Of a stretch of DNA of 14,163 bases, positions 1 through 5,609 are shown piece by piece. Under the pieces are notes generated by a model, which had not been told where the DNA came from, searched no databases, and saw only the letters and a program-made list of their open reading frames with translations. Location of the stretch: the NCBI GenBank assembly GCA_934555865.1, contig CAKTFI010000029.1:1-14163 (forward strand), written 5' to 3'. The DNA comes from an uncultured Christensenellaceae bacterium. Its GTDB lineage: Bacteria > Bacillota > Clostridia > Christensenellales > Christensenellaceae. Each line of letters starts with the position of its first letter. Position 1 is the stretch's first letter. The translations under genes and the position numbers were made by a program.

Positions 1-204
1 GCGATCCTTGGCTGCATCGGGACGGTCGTGGGCTCGGGCATCGGGGCGATCGCCGCGTCCGGAAAGACGAATTTCCGGCTGGAGCAGCTGGAAAAGAAGA
101 TGGATAAGACCACCGAGCTGGTGGAGCGCCTGGTCATGGTGGAGGCGCGCAGCAAAAACAACAGCCACCGGTTGGAGGAACTGGAACGAAACGAATATGC
201 ATAA
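1..204 (+). CDS. C-terminal part of a small membrane/coiled-coil protein (phage holin- or XhlA-like)
   Basis: Reading frame 1 is open from the window edge to TAA at 202-204, giving the last 67 residues of a protein whose start lies outside. The visible part begins with a Gly/Ala/Ile-rich hydrophobic stretch (about residues 1-20, AILGCIGTVVGSGIGAIAAS), which looks like a transmembrane segment. A charged heptad-like segment follows (LEQLEKKMDKTTELVERL, then RLEELER), predicted as a coiled coil. One membrane helix next to a short coiled coil is the layout of small phage lysis-cassette proteins such as XhlA-type holin partners. The family assignment rests on layout only. A hairpin terminator follows within two bases of the stop, so this is the last gene of its unit. 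It could equally be an unrelated small membrane protein. Confidence 0.7.
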   Translation, partial: AILGCIGTVVGSGIGAIAASGKTNFRLEQLEKKMDKTTELVERLVMVEARSKNNSHRLEELERNEYA

Positions 205-205
205 G

Positions 206-235
206 GGGGGGCGGGCAACCGTCCCTTCTTTTTTT
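206..235 (+). terminator. Rho-independent terminator after the left-edge gene
   Basis: The G-run and CGG at 206-214 pair with CCGTCCCTT at 219-227 around a GCAA tetraloop, with a few G-U pairs. Seven T residues follow at 229-235. It sits directly behind the stop codon at 202-204. Confidence 0.7.
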
Positions 236-252
236 GCGCCGCAAAACGGGTC

Positions 253-281
253 TGGACAGGCGGCAGACGCTTTGGTATAAT
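253..281 (+). promoter_or_regulatory. Sigma-A type promoter for the YoaP-like gene
   Basis: The -35 box is TGGACA (253-258) and the -10 box is TATAAT (276-281), with an ideal 17-bp spacer. Transcription should start near 288, leaving a leader of about 70 bases before the ATG at 361. Confidence 0.8.
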
Positions 282-360
282 AGTCAAACATATCATAACG
301 CATGATCTATATCGGACGATGTATAATAAAATGCACGGGGAAAGAGGGAAAGGAAAAACG

Positions 361-1116
361 ATGGAGACGGGGTTCGTTCGATTGACGCCGGAAAATCTGG
401 CGGCGGAGCACCTTTGCTGCATTATCCGCAAGCGGCCGCATCCGGGGGTCGAGGCCAAGCGGGCGTGGCTCGCCGCGCGGATCCCGGAGGGGCATGTCTT
501 CTATAAGCGGGAGATGGCGGACTGCGCCTTTATCGAATACGCGCCGCTGGAGACGGCCTGGACGCCGGTGCTCGGCGACAATTACCTCTATATTTATTGC
601 CTGTGGGTGCAGGGAGAAGCCAAGGGCCATGGGTACGGCCGGACGCTTTTGGAGGCGTGCCTCGCCGACGCGCGGCGGCAGGGCAAGGCGGGGGTCTGCA
701 TGCTGGGCGCGGCCAAGCAGAAGGCATGGCTTTCGGATCAGAGCTTTGCCCGGAAATTCGGCTTTCAAACGGTGGACACGGCGGGGGAATACGCGCTTTT
801 GGCGCGGAGTCTGGACGGCACGGTGCCGCGCTTTGCCCCCTGCGCGAAGCGGCAGCGCATCGAAGGGGAGGAGCTCACCGTCTACTACAGTGACCAGTGC
901 CCCTATATCCCAGATCGCGTGGCGAAGCTACGGGCATACTGCGCGGACAAGGGCATCCCGGCCCGCTTTCTCCATGTAGAGAGCGCAGAACAGGCGAAGA
1001 GCCTGCCCTGTGTGTTCCAAAACTGGGCGGTGTTCTACGGCGGAGCGTTTGTGACCGTCAATCAGATCGACGGCGCGATGCTGGAGCGGATCCGCAGGCG
1101 GGCCACGAGAGGCTGA
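361..1116 (+). CDS. YoaP-like GNAT N-acetyltransferase with C-terminal YoaP domain
   Basis: A 251-aa protein with two parts. Residues about 1-150 form a GNAT acetyltransferase fold. The acetyl-CoA loop is visible as KGHGYGRTLLE (88-98), followed by the typical GF ending (KFGFQTVD, 132-139). Residues about 170-247 match the small domain found at the C-terminus of Bacillus YoaP-type proteins: DQCPYIPDRV (178-187), a KGIP strand, and PCVFQNWAVFYGGAFVT near 216-232. This part is thioredoxin-like in appearance, with a single Cys (C180) at the CPY site. The N-terminal LTPENLAAEHLCC opening is also typical of the family. The natural substrate of YoaP proteins is not known. The start is ATG 361 with AAAGG just upstream; an in-frame ATG at 319 has no such site. 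It is transcribed alone from the promoter at 253-281. The GNAT call is firm, YoaP-like is likely, the substrate is unknown. Confidence 0.88.
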   Translation: METGFVRLTPENLAAEHLCCIIRKRPHPGVEAKRAWLAARIPEGHVFYKREMADCAFIEYAPLETAWTPVLGDNYLYIYCLWVQGEAKGHGYGRTLLEACLADARRQGKAGVCMLGAAKQKAWLSDQSFARKFGFQTVDTAGEYALLARSLDGTVPRFAPCAKRQRIEGEELTVYYSDQCPYIPDRVAKLRAYCADKGIPARFLHVESAEQAKSLPCVFQNWAVFYGGAFVTVNQIDGAMLERIRRRATRG

Positions 1117-1162
1117 CGAAGCGCTCCGCGGGGACTCCCCCGTGAAGACAAAGCGAAAAAGG

Positions 1163-1209
1163 AAGTCCCGCCCGCTCCGACGGGATGCGGCGGGCAGGCG
1201 AGGACTTTT
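1163..1209 (+). terminator. Possible terminator between the two acetyltransferase genes
   Basis: AAGTCC (1163-1168) pairs with GGACTT (1202-1207), and inner CGCC/GGCG and CGC/GCG segments extend an imperfect GC-rich hairpin. Only four T residues follow, so it may be a weak terminator or an attenuating structure. No clear promoter was seen between it and the gene at 1253. Confidence 0.4.
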
Positions 1210-1252
1210 CGGAAAAAATTTTCGATAGTGAAATAGAGGAAGGAAAACGCGT

Positions 1253-2296
1253 ATGAAGATCACATGGCGGCCTTGGCAGTCGGCGGACGCGGCGGCGCTG
1301 CGGGACATCCTGAACAATCCGCGCATCTTGAAGAACCTGGGGGACGGCGTCCCCTATCCCTATACCGAGGCGGACGCGGCGGCGTATATTGAGCAGATGC
1401 AGAGGGCGGATGCCCAGGAGGTCTTTTCCTATGCCGTTCTGGTGGACGGCACACCGGTCGGCAACATCGGCGCGTTTCGCGGGAAGGGCATGCACGCCCG
1501 CACGGCGGAGCTGGGGTACTACCTGGCGGAGGCATATTGGGGCCGCGGTGTCATGACGGAGGCGGTGCGGCGGCTTTGCCGGGAATTGTTCGCGAAGACG
1601 GATCTGGTACGCATCTATGCGGAGGTGTTTTGGGAAAACGGCGCGTCCCGCCGGGTGCTGGAAAAGGCGGGCTTTCGGCAGGAGGGCTGCCTACAAAAAA
1701 GCATCGTCAAGGACGGCCGGGTGCGGGATGTGGCGCTGTATGCATATACGCGCGCGCAGGCGGGCTGCGTGCTGGAGACGGAACGCCTCTTCCTGCGGGA
1801 AATGACCATGGCGGACTTTGACAGCCTATATGTCGTCCTTGCGGATTCGGACATCATGCAGCACTACCCCTATACCTTTGACGCGGCGCGGGTGCGAAAC
1901 TGGATCCGCAAAAACATCGAGCGGTATCAGACCTTCGACTTTGGCCTGTGGGCGGTCTGCCTGCGGGAAACGGGCGAGATGATCGGCGACTGCGGCGTGA
2001 GCATGCAGAATATCGACGGGCAGATCCTGCCAGAGATCGGGTATCACATCGCCAAGGCGCACCAGCGGAAGGGATATGCCAAGGAGGCGGCGCGTGGGTG
2101 CCGCGACTGGGTCTTTGCGCATACGCCCTTTTTGGCGGTGTATTCCTATATGAAGCAGGCAAATCTCGCCTCCAGCGCCACGGCGCGGGCGAACGGGATG
2201 CAGTTGGTGCGGGAATTCACGGACGGCGAGGGGGAGCGCAGCGAGGCCTATCGGATCAATCGTGCAGACTGGCTGCGCATCTGTGGAAGAAAGTAG
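1253..2296 (+). CDS. Tandem-GNAT acetyltransferase (two RimJ/RimL-like domains)
   Basis: A 347-aa protein made of two complete GNAT domains. Domain 1 (about residues 1-170) opens with a strand-helix segment (ITWRPWQSADAAAL), has the acetyl-CoA loop YWGRGVMTEA (95-104), and then NGASRRVLEKAGF. Domain 2 (about 175-347) opens with LETERLFLREMTMADF, has HQRKGYAKEA (270-279), and then NLASSATARANGM. Both keep the Q/R-x-x-G-x-G/A pattern, so both may bind acetyl-CoA. Single-domain relatives acetylate ribosomal protein N-termini, aminoglycosides or small amines; nothing here fixes the substrate. The start is ATG 1253 with GAGGAAGG (1236-1243) upstream. It lies 136 bases after the YoaP-like gene and may be read through from it. 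The two domains differ clearly, so this is an old fusion or duplication. Confidence 0.9.
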   Translation: MKITWRPWQSADAAALRDILNNPRILKNLGDGVPYPYTEADAAAYIEQMQRADAQEVFSYAVLVDGTPVGNIGAFRGKGMHARTAELGYYLAEAYWGRGVMTEAVRRLCRELFAKTDLVRIYAEVFWENGASRRVLEKAGFRQEGCLQKSIVKDGRVRDVALYAYTRAQAGCVLETERLFLREMTMADFDSLYVVLADSDIMQHYPYTFDAARVRNWIRKNIERYQTFDFGLWAVCLRETGEMIGDCGVSMQNIDGQILPEIGYHIAKAHQRKGYAKEAARGCRDWVFAHTPFLAVYSYMKQANLASSATARANGMQLVREFTDGEGERSEAYRINRADWLRICGRK

Positions 2297-2315
2297 GCAG
2301 TTGCAAGGCACAAAG

Positions 2316-2345
2316 AGCCGTGCGGGAGAACCAGGCGGCTTTTTT
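2316..2345 (+). terminator. Rho-independent terminator after the tandem-GNAT gene
   Basis: AGCCG (2316-2320) pairs with CGGCT (2336-2340), and a GG/CC pair within the loop region may add stability. A T-run covers 2340-2345. The stem is short, so strength is uncertain. Confidence 0.6.
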
Positions 2346-2365
2346 GCATGAAGGCACCGACGGAA

Positions 2366-2394
2366 TTGACAAAGCGCAGGCATCTGCATATAAT
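2366..2394 (+). promoter_or_regulatory. Consensus sigma-A promoter of the ZIP transporter gene
   Basis: TTGACA (2366-2371) and TATAAT (2389-2394) both match consensus exactly, with a 17-bp spacer. This is the strongest promoter in the window. Such a promoter usually needs a repressor to be controlled, which fits the palindrome immediately downstream. Confidence 0.9.
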
Positions 2395-2395
2395 A

Positions 2396-2415
2396 TTGTT
2401 AGCATAGGCTAACAA
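2396..2415 (+). promoter_or_regulatory. Palindromic operator candidate (DtxR/MntR-like) at the ZIP gene start site
   Basis: A perfect 8-bp inverted repeat, TTGTTAGC and GCTAACAA, is separated by four bases. It begins one base after the -10 box and covers the predicted transcription start (about 2401). A repressor bound here would block initiation. The TTAG...CTAA arms resemble operators of DtxR/MntR-family metalloregulators, and the gene controlled is a metal transporter. The palindrome is seen directly; the regulator family is inference. It has no following T-run, so it is not a terminator. Confidence 0.7.
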
Positions 2416-2480
2416 AGAGAATACATTGTCCGTGCGGGAAGAGAATACTGTTTCCGCAGGCGGACGGAAGGAATGATTCA

Positions 2481-3260
2481 ATGGAGGAAGCATGCTTGGG
2501 GATTCTCATCCCCTTTCTTGGAACAACACTGGGCGCGGCGAGCGTCTTTTTTATGAAACGGACGCTGCGCGACGGGGTGCAGCGCGCCTTGACGGGGTTT
2601 GCGGCCGGGGTGATGGTGGCGGCTTCGGTGTGGAGTCTGCTGATTCCCGCCATGGAACAATCGGTGGGGCTTGGAAAATTCGCCTTCTTCCCGGCGGCTG
2701 CGGGGTTTTGGGCGGGCGTGCTGTTCTTGCTGCTGCTGGATCACCTTGTCCCGCACCTGCATGCTAAGAGCGGGCAGGCCGAAGGCCCGAAGAGCCGCCT
2801 GCAGCGCACGGCCATGATGGTGCTGGCGGTCACGCTGCACAACATCCCGGAAGGCATGGCGGTGGGTGTCGTCTATGCGGGATACCTTGCTGGGAGCGTG
2901 CAGATCACGGCCGCCGGGGCGCTGGCGCTCTCGCTTGGCATCGCGATCCAAAACTTCCCGGAGGGGGCAATTATCTCCCTGCCGCTGCGCGCCGAGGGCA
3001 TGTCCAAGCCGCGGGCGTTTTTGGGCGGGGTGCTTTCGGGGGTGGTGGAACCGCTGGGCGCGGCGCTGACCATCCTGTGCGCGCGGTTTATCATCCCGGT
3101 GCTGCCCTACCTTTTGAGCTTTGCGGCCGGGGCGATGCTCTATGTCGTGGTCGAGGAGCTGATACCGGAGATGTCGCAGGGCAAGCATTCCAACATCGGG
3201 ACGATCTTTTTCGCAGTGGGCTTCAGCGCGATGATGGTGCTGGATGTGGCGCTCGGCTGA
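2481..3260 (+). CDS. ZIP family divalent metal transporter (ZupT/GufA-like)
   Basis: A 259-aa integral membrane protein with about eight hydrophobic segments. The two ZIP metal-site helices are clear: HNIPEG (H120, N121, E124) in segment 4 and QNFPEG (Q157, N158, E161) in segment 5. E190-P191 and VVEELIPE (223-230) are further family positions. A His-containing loop (DHLVPHLHAKSG, 87-98) lies before segment 4, where ZIP proteins carry a metal-binding variable loop. The family imports Zn, Fe, Mn or other divalent cations into the cytoplasm; the exact metal cannot be read from the sequence. The start is ATG 2481 with GGAAGGA (2466-2472) upstream. It is a single-gene unit with its own promoter, a candidate metalloregulator operator and a strong terminator at 3356. 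Confidence 0.93.
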   Translation: MEEACLGILIPFLGTTLGAASVFFMKRTLRDGVQRALTGFAAGVMVAASVWSLLIPAMEQSVGLGKFAFFPAAAGFWAGVLFLLLLDHLVPHLHAKSGQAEGPKSRLQRTAMMVLAVTLHNIPEGMAVGVVYAGYLAGSVQITAAGALALSLGIAIQNFPEGAIISLPLRAEGMSKPRAFLGGVLSGVVEPLGAALTILCARFIIPVLPYLLSFAAGAMLYVVVEELIPEMSQGKHSNIGTIFFAVGFSAMMVLDVALG

Positions 3261-3355
3261 GCGAGGAAGAGCGGCGAAGATGAGAACCGCAAAAAGTGCA
3301 GGGCGGGAAACTGCCGGACAAGGGAAATATGCAAACGAAAGGATGCAACATGGAC

Positions 3356-3391
3356 GGCAGGTGCATTTTGGAAAGCACCTGCCGCCTTTTT
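3356..3391 (+). terminator. Strong rho-independent terminator after the ZIP gene
   Basis: A perfect 9-bp stem, GGCAGGTGC (3356-3364) with GCACCTGCC (3375-3383), has a 10-base loop and T5 at 3387-3391. It lies about 95 bases beyond the stop codon at 3258-3260; the bases between hold no convincing gene. Confidence 0.88.
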
Positions 3392-3444
3392 GTGCGCAAA
3401 GCGACAAATTGGTCGCAGGGGTACTATCGCACGGGTACGCTCTT

Positions 3445-3453
3445 TGCTATAGT
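3445..3453 (+). promoter_or_regulatory. Extended -10 promoter candidate for the DUF6935-like gene
   Basis: TGC followed by TATAGT (3448-3453) forms a TGn-extended -10 element. No good -35 box lies 16-18 bp upstream, which extended -10 promoters tolerate. Transcription would start near 3460 and give a leader of about 165 bases. Confidence 0.55.
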
Positions 3454-3459
3454 GATAAG

Positions 3460-3624
3460 AAAAGCGCCGCCTCAAGAAAGCGGTAGCGGGATACACCCTA
3501 ACGGGCCAGCGTGGGCGCCTTCTGGCTGTTCAGCCAGAGAATGTTGCATTTGCCGAGCCCTTCCGGGGCCGCGGGGCCTTGGAGGTATACACGGGCGAAT
3601 CCCTGCGGAGAAAGGAAGTTGAAA
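3460..3624 (+). other. Long GC-rich leader with possible structured RNA, no gene
   Basis: No supported gene lies between the ZIP stop (3260) and the start at 3625, a gap of 364 bases. Beyond the terminator and promoter, this part would be the 5' leader. CTGGCT (3522-3527) pairs with AGCCAG (3532-3537) around a GTTC loop, but GCCAG (3505-3509) can instead pair with CTGGC (3522-3526), so two folds compete. GCGGGAT (3486-3492) can pair with ATCCCTGC (3599-3606), with one bulge, to close the whole region just before the ribosome binding site. The arrangement is riboswitch-like, but I do not recognise any known riboswitch consensus. The folding is by eye only. Confidence 0.35.
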
Positions 3625-4176
3625 ATGGAAAGAGAACATACCAAGCTGAGCGCGCATACACCGCTCACCGGGCAAACGGGGGAAGTGGTTTTTACCTTTG
3701 CCACATTGCCGGAAGACCTTGTGGCGATGCAGGCGTTGCCGGAGGCCGCACTTCAGACGCCGGCACAGACGGCGGCGTTGACGGTGCTGGCCCTCTGCGC
3801 CTATGCCAAAGACCCGGAAGCCGGTATTGCCATGCTCGATTGGCTGCGTGGGCCGCGGCCCCTCACCGGAATGGATCGTTCCTTCCTACGGGATCGCTTC
3901 CGGGATGGGAAGAGCTACCTCCCGTTCACCTATTTTGAGGGGGCGACGCCGGAAAACGGGTATACGCCTTCGCAGCCGTTCCGCATTCGGGTGGTTGCAA
4001 ATGCGACTTCTGCGGCAGAGGCGGGGTATCAAAAGCTGTTCCTCCCCTGCGGCGGTACCGATGCGCCCCGGCCGGTGAAGCTGCGGCAGCGCGGCAGCGA
4101 CGGGAAATGGCTGCTCTGGGAGCAGTATCTGCTCACGGGAGTGCGCCTCCCCAAGGCAGAGGATCCGTGGGCATAA
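3625..4176 (+). CDS. DUF6935-like protein of unknown function
   Basis: A 183-aa soluble protein without signal peptide or membrane segment. I recognise it, from memory of the sequence pattern, as like the DUF6935 group of gut Firmicute proteins. Landmarks are LRGPRPLTGMDRSFLRDRFRDG (about 74-95), YFEGATPENGYTPSQPF (103-119), and the ending WLLWEQYLLTGVRLPKAEDPWA (162-183). An Ala/Leu-rich helical stretch (about 45-75) precedes the first motif. No catalytic residues can be named and no function is known to me. The start is ATG 3625, preceded by AGAAAGGAAG. An in-frame ATG at 3511 would add 38 residues that run through the leader hairpins and lack a binding site, so it is not used. It is a single-gene unit, closed by the terminator at 4181. 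Confidence 0.82.
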   Translation: MEREHTKLSAHTPLTGQTGEVVFTFATLPEDLVAMQALPEAALQTPAQTAALTVLALCAYAKDPEAGIAMLDWLRGPRPLTGMDRSFLRDRFRDGKSYLPFTYFEGATPENGYTPSQPFRIRVVANATSAAEAGYQKLFLPCGGTDAPRPVKLRQRGSDGKWLLWEQYLLTGVRLPKAEDPWA

Positions 4177-4180
4177 AAGG

Positions 4181-4218
4181 AAGGCAGGTCAATCCGGGCG
4201 GGTTGGCCTGCCTTTTTT
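4181..4218 (+). terminator. Rho-independent terminator after the DUF6935-like gene
   Basis: AAGGCAGG (4181-4188) pairs with CCTGCCTT (4207-4214), and CAA/TTG extends the stem inward past one mismatch. T6 ends at 4218. It starts four bases after the stop codon. Confidence 0.88.
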
Positions 4219-4264
4219 AATTGCCCGGCATGGATAAATATGTTGTTTTTATTGTGTAAAGGAA

Positions 4265-4293
4265 TTGTAAAGCGCAGGGAAGTACGCTATAAT
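4265..4293 (+). promoter_or_regulatory. Promoter of the lic/teichoic-type operon
   Basis: TTGTAA (4265-4270) and TATAAT (4288-4293) are 17 bp apart. The following leader of about 75 bases is strikingly AT-rich against the 60% GC surroundings, and has no T-run terminator. All five genes from 4373 to 11157 can be read from here. Confidence 0.78.
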
Positions 4294-4372
4294 AAAAATA
4301 TTCTTAAATTTTATTGATTTTTGTTGAAAAGCCCCATTTTTTAACAGAAAAAGGAACAGGAAGAAGGAAAAT

Positions 4373-5608
4373 ATGCGATTATATATCGATCCCGGCACGG
4401 GCAGCATGCTGTTTGCGATTCTGATCGGCATTTTGGGCGCGGTCGGGTATATGTTCAAGTCCTGGATGGTGAAATTACGCTTTTTACTGCATGGCGGCAA
4501 GCGGGTGGAGGCGGAGTCCAGGCGCATCCCACTCGCGGTTTTTTCGGATGACAAGCGCTATTGGAGCGTCTTTCGCCCGGTGTGCGAGGAGCTGGACAGG
4601 CGCGGCGTGAATGTCGTCTATCTAACCGCCTCGCCGGACGACCCTGTGCTTACAAGCCCCTACGCGCATATCCGCGGGGAATTTATCGGCAAGGGCAATA
4701 AGGCGTTTGCCAAGCTCAATTTCCTGAATGCGGACATTCTGCTTTCCACGACGCCTGGGCTGGATGTCTATCAATGGAAGCGGTCCAAGGGCGTGAAATA
4801 CTATGTGCATATGCTGCACGCCGCCAACGAAGTGACGGGATACCGCATGTTCGGAATCGATTACTACGATGCAATCCTGCTTTCGGGCGATTACCAGATC
4901 CGCGACCTTCGGGCGCTGGAAACGCTACGCGGGCTGCCGGCCAAAGAGGTGGTAAAAATCGGCATTCCCTATATGGACGCGATGCGCCGCCGCCTGGAGG
5001 AGGATGCGCCCACGCCGCCGCATGAACGCACGGTGTTGCTCGCGCCGTCGTGGGGGGAGAGCGCGATTCTGAAGAAATACGGCGGCCGTATTTTGGAGGT
5101 GCTCTTGCAGACGGGCTACCATATCATCGTTCGCCCGCACCCGCAGTCCTATACGGCGGAGGCGGAGATGCTGAAGGAAATTCGGGCACAGTACCCAGAT
5201 TCGGCGCAGCTCGAATGGAACCGGGATACGGACAATTACGAGGTGTTAAAGCGGGCGGATATCCTGATCTCGGACTTTTCCGGCGTGATTTTCGACTTTG
5301 CGCTGGTTTACGACAAGCCGGTGATCTATGCGGATACGGAATTCGACAAGAGCCCTTATGATGCCTGGTGGCTGGACACGCCGTATTGGACCTTTACGGC
5401 GTTGCCACGCATCGGCGAAAAGCTGACAGCAGACACGCTGGATTCCCTGAAGGGATTGATCGACGCCTGCCTGGACGATCCGCGCTATGCGGCGGGCCGC
5501 CGGGAAGTGCGTGCGGAGACCTGGGTCCATCCGGGGGAGGGCGCCCGACGCGCCGCGGACTACCTGGTGGGAAAATTGGCGGAACTTGAAGAGGGAGAGG
5601 GAAAGTGA
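4373..5608 (+). CDS. CDP-glycerol glycerophosphotransferase family protein (TagB/TagF-like)
   Basis: A 411-aa protein with an N-terminal membrane helix (residues about 4-28, after YIDPGTGSM) and a cytoplasmic GT-B type domain. Family marks are HMLHAANEVTG (H146, H149), RPHPQS (254-259) and DFSGVIFDFAL (D301, S303). In TagB/TagF relatives the corresponding His and Arg-Pro-His residues act on CDP-glycerol, adding glycerol phosphate to teichoic acid or a linkage unit. The domain is shorter than TagF and the N-terminal helix is unlike TagB, so the exact acceptor is unknown. The start is ATG 4373 with GAAGAAGG upstream. It is the first gene of the operon and ends one base before the next ATG. Context with licCAB supports a role in a phosphocholine-bearing glycerol-phosphate polymer. 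Confidence 0.87.
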   Translation: MRLYIDPGTGSMLFAILIGILGAVGYMFKSWMVKLRFLLHGGKRVEAESRRIPLAVFSDDKRYWSVFRPVCEELDRRGVNVVYLTASPDDPVLTSPYAHIRGEFIGKGNKAFAKLNFLNADILLSTTPGLDVYQWKRSKGVKYYVHMLHAANEVTGYRMFGIDYYDAILLSGDYQIRDLRALETLRGLPAKEVVKIGIPYMDAMRRRLEEDAPTPPHERTVLLAPSWGESAILKKYGGRILEVLLQTGYHIIVRPHPQSYTAEAEMLKEIRAQYPDSAQLEWNRDTDNYEVLKRADILISDFSGVIFDFALVYDKPVIYADTEFDKSPYDAWWLDTPYWTFTALPRIGEKLTADTLDSLKGLIDACLDDPRYAAGRREVRAETWVHPGEGARRAADYLVGKLAELEEGEGK

Positions 5609-5609
5609 C

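Noticed and set aside
1126..1145. CGGGG...CCCCG hairpin after the YoaP-like gene
   Set aside because: No T-run follows it, so it was not called a terminator; the hairpin at 1163-1209 is a better candidate.
2478..3407. Open frame of 309 codons on the - strand opposite the ZIP gene
   Set aside because: The translation is low-complexity and rich in Arg, His and Gln, while the + strand frame has intact ZIP motifs.
3501..3516. GCCAGCGTGGG resembles the 3' part of the TPP riboswitch
   Set aside because: The required CTGAGA element and the surrounding TPP arms are absent; the match is a short chance similarity.
3511..3624. N-terminal extension of the DUF6935-like protein from ATG 3511
   Set aside because: There is no ribosome binding site at 3511, the extra 38 residues look random, and ATG 3625 has a good AGAAAGGAAG site.
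5487..5609. Longer form of the YidC fusion starting at 5487
   Set aside because: It would overlap the preceding gene by more than 120 bases; ATG 5610 has a strong ribosome binding site and a hydrophobic YidC-like start.
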